A DNA stretch of 64,000 nucleotides from Desulfosporosinus shakirovi (GTDB taxonomy: Bacteria; Bacillota; Desulfitobacteriia; Desulfitobacteriales; Desulfitobacteriaceae), in assembly GCF_020595055.1 (NCBI RefSeq), contig NZ_JAJDOO010000003.1, positions 62,001-126,000 of the forward strand, given 5' to 3'. This document shows positions 43,770 through 55,000 of the stretch, in pieces; position 1 is the stretch's first letter, and each line of letters starts with the position of its first letter. The translations under genes were made by a program, and so were the position numbers. The notes below the pieces were generated by a model that ran no database searches, was not told the DNA's origin, and saw only the letters and a program-made list of their open reading frames with translations.

Positions 43770-44607
43770 TAATCTATTTCCTCCATATCGTAAAAATATT
43801 CGAAGGTATATCTTCCAACATCTGCATTTGAAATAAGTTTTGCAGCTTTTTTGACTTTCTCCACTCTTTCTCTTTCCTTATAATATGTAATAGTAACATA
43901 ATCACTAATCTTCTTCTGAATGACTTGACTAACCATAATTTTATCCGTTAAACCTGATACGTTTATATCCTTAATATCTATGTTTTTTGCATTTTTCAAT
44001 AGTTCTTTGTTAGCTTCTACTGCAATTTCGTCGGACATTTTTTCATCAACACTTTCCTCTTTCAGAACTGCTAACTTTCTAATTGATTCGAAAACAAGTT
44101 GCATAAGCTTTTTCATAGAAGTTTTTGCTGCGATGTATACATTTGACTCTGTATCTACCCCTGTCTTAGTTGTGTTCCAAGGTAGCTTATCAGAATCAAT
44201 AGATTCAAAATAAACAAAGCCTCTAAAACGAGCATAAGATGTATGAAATGCTGGTATTCCATCTTCGCTCCAACCTGTTAAACTTGTTTGATCAGCAAAA
44301 ACTACTAAGCGATTATTACAGTATAAATACCAGCCTGCTAGCTTAGGAGATCCAGCTTCACCAATACCCGTATATATTTTTATTGAAACATCTTCAATTT
44401 CTAATTCCTTATATGCAGGTCTAAAATTATCATCAAAATATAGTCCGTTAAAATAATACTCAAGTTTTGTATTATTAAGGACTTATTTATCTGATCTATA
44501 TATTCTTGATATTGCTGATAATTATCAGGAAAAATTTCTAAGCTCATTTTGACTAAATCGAAGATTTGGTCATTACTAATTAATTCTAGATTGGAATAGG
44601 CATCCAA
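43769..44607 (-). pseudogene. HSP90-like (HATPase_c_3) protein, N-terminally truncated and frameshifted
   Basis: The frame LEYYFNGLYFDDNFRPAYKE, then GWYLYCNNRLVVFADQTSLT, YARFRGFVYFESIDSDKLPW and NTTKTGVDTESNVYIAAKTS is the middle and C-terminal part of HSP90/histidine-kinase-like ATPases. The N-terminal ATP-binding domain is missing. A frameshift near 44478 separates a short first piece (NLELISNDQIFDLVKMSLEI). The remaining 115 codons end in a basic helical tail. It cannot be an ATPase as it stands. Confidence 0.65.
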
Positions 44608-44978
44608 ATTCTATTTATTTCATCCCAATCAATAGACAAATTATAATAGCCAACATTTTCGCTTATGAATGGGCAGCCCAAGGAATCTACAACCCAACAT
44701 TCAGGTTTATTCTCTAATCGATTATAGAGAAACACAAACGTCACAAGTTGATATCTCTGTTTTATACAAGTTTGAATAATAGAATCAAAATCTTCGAATA
44801 TATATTCTTTATATAGAGATATTCTTTCTTCATCAACCTCCAATATGACTTCAATTGGTACATCCATTAATTTATCATATGTCAGTCTAATAAGTTCATG
44901 GTTATCATAATAGTCATCTTCATCAATATCATATTCAAATCGATCTTTATATCGAGATAGAAATTCATTACAAAACAT
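44586..44978 (-). CDS. Hypothetical acidic protein
   Basis: A 130-residue protein, very acidic at the start (YDIDEDDYYDNHELIRLTYD), with hydrophobic strands later (YQLVTFVFLYNR, CWVVDSLGCPFISENVGYYN). No known domain recognised. Intact, preceded by a GAGGC site, and ends 22 bases inside the ATPase remnant. Base composition is more AT-rich than the flanking operons, suggesting separate acquisition together with the two genes downstream. Confidence 0.55.
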   Translation of the reverse strand: MFCNEFLSRYKDRFEYDIDEDDYYDNHELIRLTYDKLMDVPIEVILEVDEERISLYKEYIFEDFDSIIQTCIKQRYQLVTFVFLYNRLENKPECWVVDSLGCPFISENVGYYNLSIDWDEINRIWMPIPI

Positions 44979-45013
44979 AATAATGCCTCTATTCGTTTTT
45001 CAATATTATAAAT

Positions 45014-45679
45014 TCAAAAAAATATTATTTTAATTCGCTTTGGAATATCATGCTTATATATCCACTCTTGAACTTTCGGTGTTATATCTTCAAGCGTCGC
45101 TTGTAGATCACGCACTTTTCCAATGAATATTTTAATGTCATCATCCGCTCCAATCTGATCCGCCATTTCACGGCCTTTCTGAAGTTTTGCTTTGAAGGTA
45201 ATTACATCACTTGGGTTGATCGGAAACGAAGTAATACCATTCTCCAACGTTGTTGCAATGCTGATCGCTTCGCTTTCATTAGTCATAAACTGACTAAATG
45301 TATTGAGTAATGATATGACCTGTTCCGTTGAGTTTTTTAAACTGTTTACCCATAGCGAATCCAAATGCCTTTTGAAAGCAGAAACGTTCTTACTAACACT
45401 CGAAACCGTTGTTGCCTCCAAATAACCTTCAAGTGTTTCTGAAAGTACCATTTGAAGTGAAGCTATAATGTCATTTCGCATGATTGAATCAACAGAAACA
45501 TCCATCAGCCGGTTTGCTTCGGCTGTAGCTACTGTTTTCAGATATAAATCCATGGTCATAAGGGATTGCAGCACTTTGGTCATATTAGTAGTAAAGCGCT
45601 CAGTATCCCTTACACGGGTTTGTGCAATTTTCGTTGTTTCTAACTTTCTACTCGCATTATCCAATATATCTTCAAGCAT
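45014..45679 (-). CDS. Helical protein, last gene of the helicase/nuclease operon
   Basis: About 221 residues from MLEDILDNASRKLE (the frame extends to 45694). Almost entirely amphipathic helix (TTKIAQTRVRDTERFTTNMT, LISLLNTFSQFMTNESEAIS type heptads), with no catalytic motif. It overlaps the end of the large ATPase gene by 8 bases and so is probably a structural partner of that ATPase. It occupies the position after the DpdH-like gene; whether it corresponds to DpdI is not something I can show. Confidence 0.65.
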   Translation of the reverse strand: MLEDILDNASRKLETTKIAQTRVRDTERFTTNMTKVLQSLMTMDLYLKTVATAEANRLMDVSVDSIMRNDIIASLQMVLSETLEGYLEATTVSSVSKNVSAFKRHLDSLWVNSLKNSTEQVISLLNTFSQFMTNESEAISIATTLENGITSFPINPSDVITFKAKLQKGREMADQIGADDDIKIFIGKVRDLQATLEDITPKVQEWIYKHDIPKRIKIIFF

Positions 45680-48600
45680 TATTGTCACCACCAAACTTCT
45701 TCATCTGTTCTATAAGTTCTATCAAGCCATCCTTGAGTTTATCGAGTAAAGTATTATCGGTGGTTGTCGTGCTGCGAAGATTCTCTAAATCCCTTTCCGC
45801 TTTTTCAACCGCACTGTTAGCTATCTTTTCAACTTCTCGTATAGTGTCCAATGCCTCTTTCATCATTTGACATGGGTTTGATGAAAAAAAGGCCAACTCC
45901 AATGAAAATTTCTCATCATTAACTAAGTCAGCTGCCCTCTTACATATACGGGCGAGTAAAGTTGCATTTTCCTCAATTTTAACAACATGCTCACGTAAAG
46001 GAGCTGGATAATACCCGCCATAATTGATGTTAAACGCATTGAGAAAATCAGCCATTTTTCTTGAGGCATTCACTATAATATCTCGACCAAGATCTTCCCC
46101 AAGCTCGTTCTTTAATTGTTCCAACATCTCTGTAGCTTTGCGCCTTTCATCGACTAACACGTCCTTGACGCCCGGTAATAGGGCTTGAAGTTGTCTGGCT
46201 GCACTAGTAAACAACTCATCTTTTTCAATTATTTTTTCAGGAAGCAAAGATGCTGGATCCCAATCAAGTCTCTTTAAGACCTTGAACGCATCATCAATTT
46301 GATCTCGATGATAAAGGTATTTACGTATCTCGCCCTGCCTGCTAACACTGCCCATATGCGTATTGGGTAAAGCAATCAACATATCCTTGTTTTTAGTTAG
46401 TGAATCAGAACGGTGCTTTTGATTTATATTCTTAAGCAGCCGCCCCCAAGCATCTTCAGAGTCGTTCCGAGAAACATTCGATGATACTGAACGCATAAAT
46501 AGTTTTTTCAAAACAGTTTCGTCTTTTTCTGTATAGGTTAGACATCCTGTAATACCAAGCCGCAAAAATTCTAATGCCATTGAATGTTGAAGAATTATCA
46601 TAGGTGATGTATCTGGTTCACCTTTTAGTCGTGAAATAATAGTTGCTTTATGGCTTTCAAGCCACAGTATCAGCTTGTATTGCATAAAAGCGGAATCCTT
46701 AAAATCCCACTTGGGACTATTATTATGACCCCAATGAGTAAGTGCAAGTAAAAGCCAATATCCTTCTTGGTTACGTTCAATCACAATCAAGGCTTGTTCT
46801 TTATCGCCGCTCCGCTGTCGTTGTCCTTCAATGAAGATGCTTCGCGTATTCAACCTTATGCCAACCAAATAGGCTGGAACACCTTCCATCTGCCAGTTAA
46901 TTGCATCAATTACAAAATCGTAGATACGCTTACGAGCATCTGCAGAGTTAGCAAGAACCATATTATTCTGGTACCAGTTTTCTACATCATTTAGGTCATT
47001 CTGATACATTCTGGTGCGCTCTGATACTTCAGCAGTAACCTGCGGATCTTTCTGTTCCTTTCTCGGGCTGGTTTGATCACCATGTAGTGTGTTTCCTTGT
47101 GACTGGATACCAGACAGGTCATTAAAACCGAATAATTGTAAATATTTTACTGGTAATGTCCCTATAACTCTGTTTTCATCATTGCCAACTTCATGTAAAG
47201 TGCCATCACCCCAAATACATAGTAAAACCCTTAAGCGATTTTTTTCTTCATTTGAAAAATTCAGCATATCAAAACGTGCGGTGTGCTGCATTTCTAAGAA
47301 CTGAACAGGACTTTCCCCAAGAGCACTCAATGAGATATTTGGAAATGTAGCATTACCTAATTGGAAATTAGCCCATGCACTCATCTGTATACGTATAACA
47401 TCACGAATGAAAAAACGAGGAGCCTTTTCTGGTAACCGGTTATACAGCCCAAAGAGCGCCTTTTTAGTTAGAGGAAAAATTGAAAATAAAGCACCCTCAA
47501 CATCCACACTTTCCCATGTGAAATCTGGCTGCCATGTTCGATATGGCAACTTCGCTGCTTCAGCTCCTTGGTTATACCAATTAATAGTTTCCTGCTGTGT
47601 CAAGTAAGCAGCATTGATATAGCGAGCTGCCATTTGAGCTAAAGTTTCTTCACTTTCAAAGGTAGCACTGTCAACAGTTATCTGATGTGTAACACGATCT
47701 TGAAAATTATCCCTAAAATGAGCACTGTAATACTCATCTGTAATACCTATAAGGGAAGTGACTCGGCATAAGTCCTGATATTCACCACCATGCTGAATCG
47801 ATAATACTTTGATCAACTCTGAATCCATACCAGTAAAGGTAGTCATATCTTCTATTAACACCGTTAGAGCTTTACCTTCTCGTTTTAGGTCAAGCCTTAG
47901 TTGGTGAATCATTCCTTCGGCATCTCCCAAAGATAAATTGGCACAGGTCTGTATAACGGCTCGCGCAAAACGATTGAGATACGCGACCAGCTTTGCCGCA
48001 CCATTTGCTTCTTTAACTTCCGCAAAAAACCGCTTAGTATTAGGATTACCTTTGCGCTGTATATCCTGCATTATTGAACGCATAGCGGTAAAATCATCCG
48101 CTTTAAATGTAGCTTCCATACCTTGAATACGCCCACTAGGTCGGGCGATAAGCTCATAAAAACGTGTGACGGGACCATCTTCACGCATCAAGAAATTCAT
48201 TATTGTATCATCACGCAGGAAGGAAGCTAGCCGTTTTCTTTCCGCTGTCTTATAGCTGCTTTCTTCTTCCTCATTCTCAATCTTAATGATGAAATTATAG
48301 TAGATAGAAGATTTAAGTTCCCCTTCGTTTTTCATATCGCAGCTTTGAATAAAACTCTGAAGACGCTCTTTTAGTGCTGGGTCACTTACAACACCTTGAT
48401 CAATCAGCTGACGCATTGCACCGCGCACGCTATTATCAATCCGTCTTATAAAAACAACCTTTTCGGCTTTGAGTGTCTCATCACGTCGATTACTGTGCAA
48501 GCGGGAGCGAATCCAACGAATCAGATGTGATTTACCAGCACCATTACGCCCACGCACAATTATCATACGGTGTTCATCGTTAGGGTTATATACCAACTGT

Positions 48601-48782
48601 TGGTAAATCTCCTCTTCGCTCATTTCTTTGGCAGTCGCAGTAGTACGCCCGGAGAATTGAACAGCAAGTCGGTTGAACGGCATATGAGTAGCCATAAAAT
48701 CCCATTTCTCATTTACCATAACATCAACTTGAATAATTTCTTTTAATCTTTCACTTACACTATTCCATTCCATCTTTATCAC
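45672..48782 (-). CDS. Large P-loop ATPase, DpdH-like
   Basis: A 1036-residue protein. Walker A is MIIVRGRNGAGKSHLIRW near residue 80, followed by a Walker B-like VLIEDMTTFTGMD near residue 320. The C-terminal third is helical with long amphipathic stretches (LEQLKNELGEDLGRDIIVNA). The form (GxGKSHLIRW, about 1000 aa, following a 260-aa gene) is what I recall for DpdH of the deazaguanine DNA modification system. The role there is not established; a motor or gatekeeper for foreign-DNA restriction is inferred. It overlaps its neighbours by 4 and 8 bases. Confidence 0.75.
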   Translation of the reverse strand: MIKMEWNSVSERLKEIIQVDVMVNEKWDFMATHMPFNRLAVQFSGRTTATAKEMSEEEIYQQLVYNPNDEHRMIIVRGRNGAGKSHLIRWIRSRLHSNRRDETLKAEKVVFIRRIDNSVRGAMRQLIDQGVVSDPALKERLQSFIQSCDMKNEGELKSSIYYNFIIKIENEEEESSYKTAERKRLASFLRDDTIMNFLMREDGPVTRFYELIARPSGRIQGMEATFKADDFTAMRSIMQDIQRKGNPNTKRFFAEVKEANGAAKLVAYLNRFARAVIQTCANLSLGDAEGMIHQLRLDLKREGKALTVLIEDMTTFTGMDSELIKVLSIQHGGEYQDLCRVTSLIGITDEYYSAHFRDNFQDRVTHQITVDSATFESEETLAQMAARYINAAYLTQQETINWYNQGAEAAKLPYRTWQPDFTWESVDVEGALFSIFPLTKKALFGLYNRLPEKAPRFFIRDVIRIQMSAWANFQLGNATFPNISLSALGESPVQFLEMQHTARFDMLNFSNEEKNRLRVLLCIWGDGTLHEVGNDENRVIGTLPVKYLQLFGFNDLSGIQSQGNTLHGDQTSPRKEQKDPQVTAEVSERTRMYQNDLNDVENWYQNNMVLANSADARKRIYDFVIDAINWQMEGVPAYLVGIRLNTRSIFIEGQRQRSGDKEQALIVIERNQEGYWLLLALTHWGHNNSPKWDFKDSAFMQYKLILWLESHKATIISRLKGEPDTSPMIILQHSMALEFLRLGITGCLTYTEKDETVLKKLFMRSVSSNVSRNDSEDAWGRLLKNINQKHRSDSLTKNKDMLIALPNTHMGSVSRQGEIRKYLYHRDQIDDAFKVLKRLDWDPASLLPEKIIEKDELFTSAARQLQALLPGVKDVLVDERRKATEMLEQLKNELGEDLGRDIIVNASRKMADFLNAFNINYGGYYPAPLREHVVKIEENATLLARICKRAADLVNDEKFSLELAFFSSNPCQMMKEALDTIREVEKIANSAVEKAERDLENLRSTTTTDNTLLDKLKDGLIELIEQMKKFGGDNNA

Positions 48783-49561
48783 CTCAAGATCCTTACATGA
48801 GACAGATCATTAATTATTTCTGACTCAAACTTATACATTTTCCACTTATAGGCATCAGGCTCAGACCTGAGCTCAATGACTTTCTGAGCATCAAGGGTTC
48901 GTAAACCATTTGATACCGCCAGTCCAATCTTATTTCCATCACGACTCTCTTTTATTTCTGGACACTGAGCTTCAAGCCAAAGCATGAATTCTTCGATAGG
49001 TATAGATTCGCTTAATCTTAAACTTTCTTGTATTTCTAGTACATCCAAAAATCTAATATAACAATTGGGAATCAACATTTGTTGATGCAAATAACCAACG
49101 CCCAAAAATGATGTCCAAAATCTCCACCCGAGCATGTCGTTGTCTGAAAGCTCCATTCCATTTTGATTGAACAAGACTGCAACAGATCCCCAGTTCGGAC
49201 ATTTCATCACGTCCTCAGCCAATTTAAGATATAGAGAAGTTGTTTTGAAATAGATCGAGTCTGCACGCGAGAAGGCAATCTTGGCTGAATAACACCTAAA
49301 CGAAATGTGTTCTTCCAACTCCTTCGCAGCGTCAGTTACAGAATATCTACCTTCTATTTCTTTTACTAATTCAAGTTCCTGAGCTACGGTTAACGTATAA
49401 CCAAAAATGTCTTTGCTACCATCTCCAAAAACTGAGCCAAGACATAGCTCCTGATACAAATCCTCACGATTACAAGGATTCCTTCTTACATAACGGCATA
49501 AGGCGAATACACGCTCTGGGGTAGGAAATTCACGCATTGTGTCTTTTCCTGACTTGAACAT
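48779..49561 (-). CDS. DpdG-like 260-aa protein
   Basis: The protein begins REFPTPERVFALCRYVRRNP and has winged-helix character at the N-terminus (DLYQELCLGS...LTVAQELELVKEIEGRYSVT). It ends in a helical domain. Length, the TPERV start and position between a RecQ-like helicase and a large ATPase agree with DpdG as I recall it. It has no enzymatic motif and is probably a DNA-binding or adaptor subunit. The start codon lies 1 base after the helicase stop. Confidence 0.7.
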   Translation of the reverse strand: MFKSGKDTMREFPTPERVFALCRYVRRNPCNREDLYQELCLGSVFGDGSKDIFGYTLTVAQELELVKEIEGRYSVTDAAKELEEHISFRCYSAKIAFSRADSIYFKTTSLYLKLAEDVMKCPNWGSVAVLFNQNGMELSDNDMLGWRFWTSFLGVGYLHQQMLIPNCYIRFLDVLEIQESLRLSESIPIEEFMLWLEAQCPEIKESRDGNKIGLAVSNGLRTLDAQKVIELRSEPDAYKWKMYKFESEIINDLSHVRILR

Positions 49562-49562
49562 A

Positions 49563-52061
49563 TTACACCTCCATAATTTCGGGCACTGCCAGAGTATTAC
49601 AGTTTAACAAATGACGAATTGGTCTGTTAGCCTGTGTTATAATCATGTTCTCACGGCAATAATAGACAACGGTTATTCCGTATCGCTCTAAAGTATTAGC
49701 CCATCGATACTGAATTTGATTTGTTCGGCTGTTATCATCAAATGCACAAATTAAACCTCTGGAAAAAATTGCGGGATGCTGCTTTGCCAACAACTCAAAT
49801 TCCTGTACGTCTAGAACAAGACCCTTGAATACCGTTGCATCAATAGTGTCTGTATTAGGCATGACAACGGCCCCAAGGCCCAGTTCGTTGAATTTGACTG
49901 CCAACTGCAATGCTTTTGAAGCAATCCATGGTTCATTTTCGTGTCTGACAACAAGCAAGCTATTTAAACCAATTAATAGTTTGTTTAATGTATCTGAAAT
50001 GCTCGGTGCTTTTGCATACCATGGTACTTTGTTATGAAATGAAAAAGGGCCATCGTTGCAATAAGCATCACTATGATTAGGGCAACCACCACAAGCAAGT
50101 GGGGCATTAGGAAACAGCTGGGTAAAGTAATAAGACCAACACATTTTGTCTGCCTTTGAAACCATTTCTTTAATCGCTTCATACCCGCTAGTAACGCTTT
50201 TCACTTCTTGTTCACGAAAAGGCTCTAAAGCTTCTCTCAACTTTACAATATCTTGCATGAGCTGGACATCTCGCATGGTTACTCTGATGAAGTAGCATTT
50301 TTTTTGATGTATATATACCATCTCGGTGAAGTCCAAGAATCCATATCGCATCAAAAATAGTAATAAGTTTATATTCCAACGCATGTTTTTAATTCCACTA
50401 TGTTCTTTTTCAGACTCGGTAAATCTAGCAGGGGGCGTTGACGTATCCAATAAAACGGTATCTCCATCTCTCTCAACATCTTCTTGAAGGAGCATAGAAA
50501 ACCAACGGTCAATCATTTTCTCTACCGTCATAACACGTGAATTAGCGATATACCGCTGTATGCTCACATCATCATGGGGAGAATAACATAACATACTTAG
50601 AGATGGCAGCCCATCGCGCCCACCACGCCCTACTTCCTGGTAAAAACGGTTGATATTTTCAGGCAATGTTGTGTGCATGACAGTACGTACATCTGGTTTA
50701 TCAACACCTAAGCCAAAGGCCGATGTTGCTACTACAATATCTAGTTTGTCTTCACTCCACAATTTAATAATTTCTATACGTCTATCATCATCTGTATCTC
50801 CTGTAAAGGTCACTACATTACTAAAGCCCGCCTGTCTAAGCATCCCTTTCCATTGTTCAGCTTTCTCGGGCTTTATTTCGTAAATTATCATGGGTTTAGG
50901 CAAAATACAGCAATAATGCAATACTTTATTTTGTAGCATTTGCTGATTATTCGCTTTTTCAATGCAAAATCTTGGTTCAGTTCTCAATGAATCACAACGC
51001 AACTCGATCCATTGTTCATTGTTGGAGAACAATATTTTTAAGTTTTCCACAGTATCTTCTGTTAAGGTAGCAGAAAGCAAAATAGTTTTGAGCTTTCCAT
51101 CACACAGAGCAAATAATTCTTTTCGGATGACTGATAGCATCTGAAAATCCGGGCGAAAAAGTGCACCCCAATCTTGAACAATATGAGCTTCATCTATGAC
51201 AAGATCGGTCAGGGGCTGTTTATTTGCCGCAGAATAAAGAGAACTTTTCAACTTTTCATTTCTGACTATGGCTTCCGGCGAAGTTATAAGCAACCTCAAT
51301 GAGCCATTCTCAAGGCCGCTATAGATTTTGTGAAGTTCTTGAGTATCAACCTCACCACAATAGCATGCCATCTGGTCGCTTAATAATGAGTTTCTCAAAA
51401 TGAATTTGGCAGCTCGATACTGGTCTAAACCTAATGCTACGGTGGGTACTATAACAATGGTTAACCCATCACCATTAGCCGCCAACATCTGGGTAATCAA
51501 GCTCTTGCCTGCGCCAGTAGGCAGAGATAAAAGGAGGGAATACCCATCCGGCATCTGCAATGCTGTCTGAACTGAAATTTTTTGTTCAAAGGAACGATAA
51601 TTACTAAAGCCAGTAGCTTTATATAATAACTCATCTCCACATACTGGTTGCTTCTTAAATAAATCAGCCTGAAGCTTTCCATATACTTGTCGAACAAAGG
51701 TATCGTTGGTAAACCACCCCGGTCGACTTACAAAGGCATTTATATACACGTTGCCTTCCATATAGAGTCCAAATGGTTCTCCATGTAATGATACCAGAGT
51801 GCATATGTCTATAGGTGTAGATAAGCGACCAACAAAAAGAACAAAATCACGAAGCGCCGACAAAAAATCCATTTTCTGTATCTGTCCACAGCGATATTGA
51901 GAATAGCGCTGTAGAAAACGGGAGCCGCAACGGAGTTCTTGCAGAGTTTGACTATCATTCTGCCATTCCACATTTACGGCATCTTCTTGAATTCTTTCAA
52001 TTTTTGGCAAAATACTGTTGGGATCTCGCAAGGCATCTTCAACATATTCAACGATATTCAT
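49563..52061 (-). CDS. RecQ-like SF2 helicase, DpdF-like
   Basis: An 832-residue protein. Motifs appear in order: LPTGAGKSLITQ (I), IVVPTVALGLDQYR (Ia), VIDEAHIVQDWG (II, DEAH), LLSATL (III), VVATSAFGLGVDKPDVRTVM (V) and FYQEVGRGGRDG (VI). A cysteine cluster (CGGCPNHSDAYC) near residue 665 resembles the RecQ zinc site. An N-terminal 170 residues precede the helicase core. Overlap of 14 bases with the upstream SNF2 gene. In the Dpd system this position is held by DpdF; here it sits beside dnd genes. Confidence 0.8.
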   Translation of the reverse strand: MNIVEYVEDALRDPNSILPKIERIQEDAVNVEWQNDSQTLQELRCGSRFLQRYSQYRCGQIQKMDFLSALRDFVLFVGRLSTPIDICTLVSLHGEPFGLYMEGNVYINAFVSRPGWFTNDTFVRQVYGKLQADLFKKQPVCGDELLYKATGFSNYRSFEQKISVQTALQMPDGYSLLLSLPTGAGKSLITQMLAANGDGLTIVIVPTVALGLDQYRAAKFILRNSLLSDQMACYCGEVDTQELHKIYSGLENGSLRLLITSPEAIVRNEKLKSSLYSAANKQPLTDLVIDEAHIVQDWGALFRPDFQMLSVIRKELFALCDGKLKTILLSATLTEDTVENLKILFSNNEQWIELRCDSLRTEPRFCIEKANNQQMLQNKVLHYCCILPKPMIIYEIKPEKAEQWKGMLRQAGFSNVVTFTGDTDDDRRIEIIKLWSEDKLDIVVATSAFGLGVDKPDVRTVMHTTLPENINRFYQEVGRGGRDGLPSLSMLCYSPHDDVSIQRYIANSRVMTVEKMIDRWFSMLLQEDVERDGDTVLLDTSTPPARFTESEKEHSGIKNMRWNINLLLFLMRYGFLDFTEMVYIHQKKCYFIRVTMRDVQLMQDIVKLREALEPFREQEVKSVTSGYEAIKEMVSKADKMCWSYYFTQLFPNAPLACGGCPNHSDAYCNDGPFSFHNKVPWYAKAPSISDTLNKLLIGLNSLLVVRHENEPWIASKALQLAVKFNELGLGAVVMPNTDTIDATVFKGLVLDVQEFELLAKQHPAIFSRGLICAFDDNSRTNQIQYRWANTLERYGITVVYYCRENMIITQANRPIRHLLNCNTLAVPEIMEV

Positions 52062-55000
52062 TTTTATGCACCCTCATAAAAGCAGCAGAATCCATAGTTA
52101 CATGATAATTCTTCAATGCTAACAGTACCGCCTTATACATAGTTCTAATTTTCTCATTCTGTTCTTCGTCGTATCCAAAGTACCTATTAGATGCTTGATG
52201 TGCGCTTACAATCCTACGTGCTTCTTCTAAGGCTATATCATAATCCCAGCGCTCTGTTACAATCCGACGAGCTTCTTTCTGGCATTTACTACGCCCTTCC
52301 TTTACAAATGGTATCCAAAAAGATGGCGGATACTTAGCCATGAACATTCGAATAGAAGCGGCACCTTTTTCGGAGTTACTACGTCGTCCAAGATGCTCAG
52401 CTTTTCTGATTATGTGTCGCTCAGCTAAAAGCGCAATCATATCGTCAGTAGAAACAAGGGGCATTTCGTCATCGAGGGGGTAAAGTGTAACAATCTGTTC
52501 CATCGGCAGGAATGATCTAAATTGAGCTAATATAACTGGGTCAAGATTATTATCAATTATAGGCTTCATGTTTGGTTCAACATTCCAAATGAACACCAGA
52601 CCCGTAAAATCGAAAGGTGCATTTTTAATCTCTGCAGCACATGCACGACCGCGATAGGAAGTCATTGCATTTGAGATAATGCTATCAAAAACCGGATCAT
52701 TAGGCGCGTAAAAGTGTAAATCTTCCCGATTTATCGCGTAAGAACGATTAAAAGTCCCATTTATTTTTTGCTGGTTATTTGCAGTCGCTATCTTTTCGCA
52801 CTGAAATCCATAATATTTCCTCCAGTCAGGCGGTACAAGCAATGCGTTCATTGATGAAGCTGGACTAAAATTACGGGCTGAAAACTCCGTTACTGGCTTC
52901 CCGTTTCGGTCTATGTAAGACGTAGGCTGCAGACCAGCTTGTTTTGACCAGCTAATCATGGCTTCAGAGAAGATTTCATCTTCCTTCCCTTGATACATAG
53001 ATAGCATGCGTTCTACACCAACAGTAAGGGGCCTATAAAGCATAGATGCCATATCATAAAATTGTTCTTCTTCTACGGCTTCACGCATGCGTATTGTTTC
53101 CGACTGGATTTCAGATATTGTGTGAGTTAAGCCATCGCTTGCATTTTCTTTTAACGCATCTAAAATATGCTTTGCTACTTCGCCTGTAATAATTTCTAGC
53201 CCACTTAGGGACTGTGTATAGATTCCCATGCCATCCTTCCACAAGGATACAAGTTGTTCTTCAATTGTGCCTTCTGCGAAGAAAACTATCGAAGTAACTG
53301 GTTTTGTAATATCGCGGCCGAGTCTGTCTAAACGGCCAATTCGCTGTTCAAGAATATTAGCACTCCAAGGGGTATCTAAATGAACAACAACATCGGCCAT
53401 CTGGAAGTTACGCCCTTCACCACCCAATTCGTCACAAATTAGCAGACGACAATCCGGGTTGCTTTGAAATGCTTTTGCACTTTCTTGAAGCTCATCAGGT
53501 GTCATACCCCGATAAAACGCAACACATGCTTCATTACTAAGTCTGTGGCGAGCAATACCTAAGAAAGCCTTTAGGGTTTCGACGTAACTGGTAAACACTA
53601 GTACCTTATATGGTTTCGAAGAATTGAGGCCTGTTTCTTGTTCCAAATAGTCCATACACTGAAGTAATCGACCTTTGATATCATCCGGGTTCTCGTCAAG
53701 CAATTCATCAGTGCGTTCTATTTCTCCATCCGCTGAACCTACCCACTGTTTAACTGCATCCATAACATCTATGGGAACTTTAATGCCTTGGCAAACTAGA
53801 GCGTCCAACTGTACATTCAACGACCACGGTGAGCTAAATGCCGCGGTCAATAAGGGACGAACAACCGTCTCTGCAAAATGGTCCGTATGGTCGTTAACGT
53901 CCTGAAGCCATTGTATGAGGTTATATATGGCATCAGCCTCACCATATAATTCGTTTAAGCCGACCATAGTATAGGGTCGCTCAATAAGTCTTCGCTGAGG
54001 CATTTGTTGTTGTAACAATGCCCGCCGATTTCGGATTATATGTCGCTCTAAACGATAATGTTCACTAATGTAGGCGGCTGCCTGATATACTTTTTCCTGA
54101 CCTAGGTCCTCCGATTGTATGTCAATAGATTCTATCAATGCTTTTAGGCGGTTGTCTTGCAAGTTGCCAGCTAGTGATTTAAGCTGCTCAATAATGGACT
54201 CAGCGAAATCCGAGTAAGACTGCATATCACCTAATAGCATATATAATTCGCGTTGAATTTCCTGCTGTTTCTCAACAAGCTCATTAAAACGCTCAGTTGA
54301 CATACCAATGTATTGTCCTGGGTCAAGTAAGCTTAAAAGACGTAAGTATTCTTCTTTTCTGTCTTGTATTGGTGTAGCGCTAAGTAGTAGAATATGCTCA
54401 ATTTTTCTACTCAGCCGTAAGATATAATCATACGCAAGATCATCAGCCAGCATTTGATGTGTTTCATCTACAACCACTATATCAAAATCTAATCGGTCTA
54501 TAGCTTGACCGTTTAGCTTTACCAGTTCCTGTATGGAAATGACGACGTGCTTTGATTCCACACTAGCCTCATTGAGAGTCAGAACGTCAATAGAAAATTT
54601 GCTCATTAATTCAAACTTCCATTGGTCAATCAGGGGCATGGGGAGAATGTATAAGACACGTAAGGCCTGATTGCGTTCCTGCATGATTTTTATTATTGAG
54701 CAAGCCTCAATCGTTTTACCCAGGCCAACTTCGTCAGCAAGCATATAGCGAACAGGATCTCTTTCCAGACAGCGAACTATTGTTACCACCTGGTGAGGCA
54801 AAAGAAATACACGGCAACCAGCCACCACTTTGAAGCCATATACGGCATTATTAAGAACATGCATAATACTACTTACGATGTTTCGACAAGCAAACCATGA
54901 CGGGTTCTGAAATTCATAGCGCATCAGCATCTCAGCAGGGTCAACATCAATCGCTGTAAAATCAGCCCTAATATCTCTTTCCTCATACTCTTTTATACCA

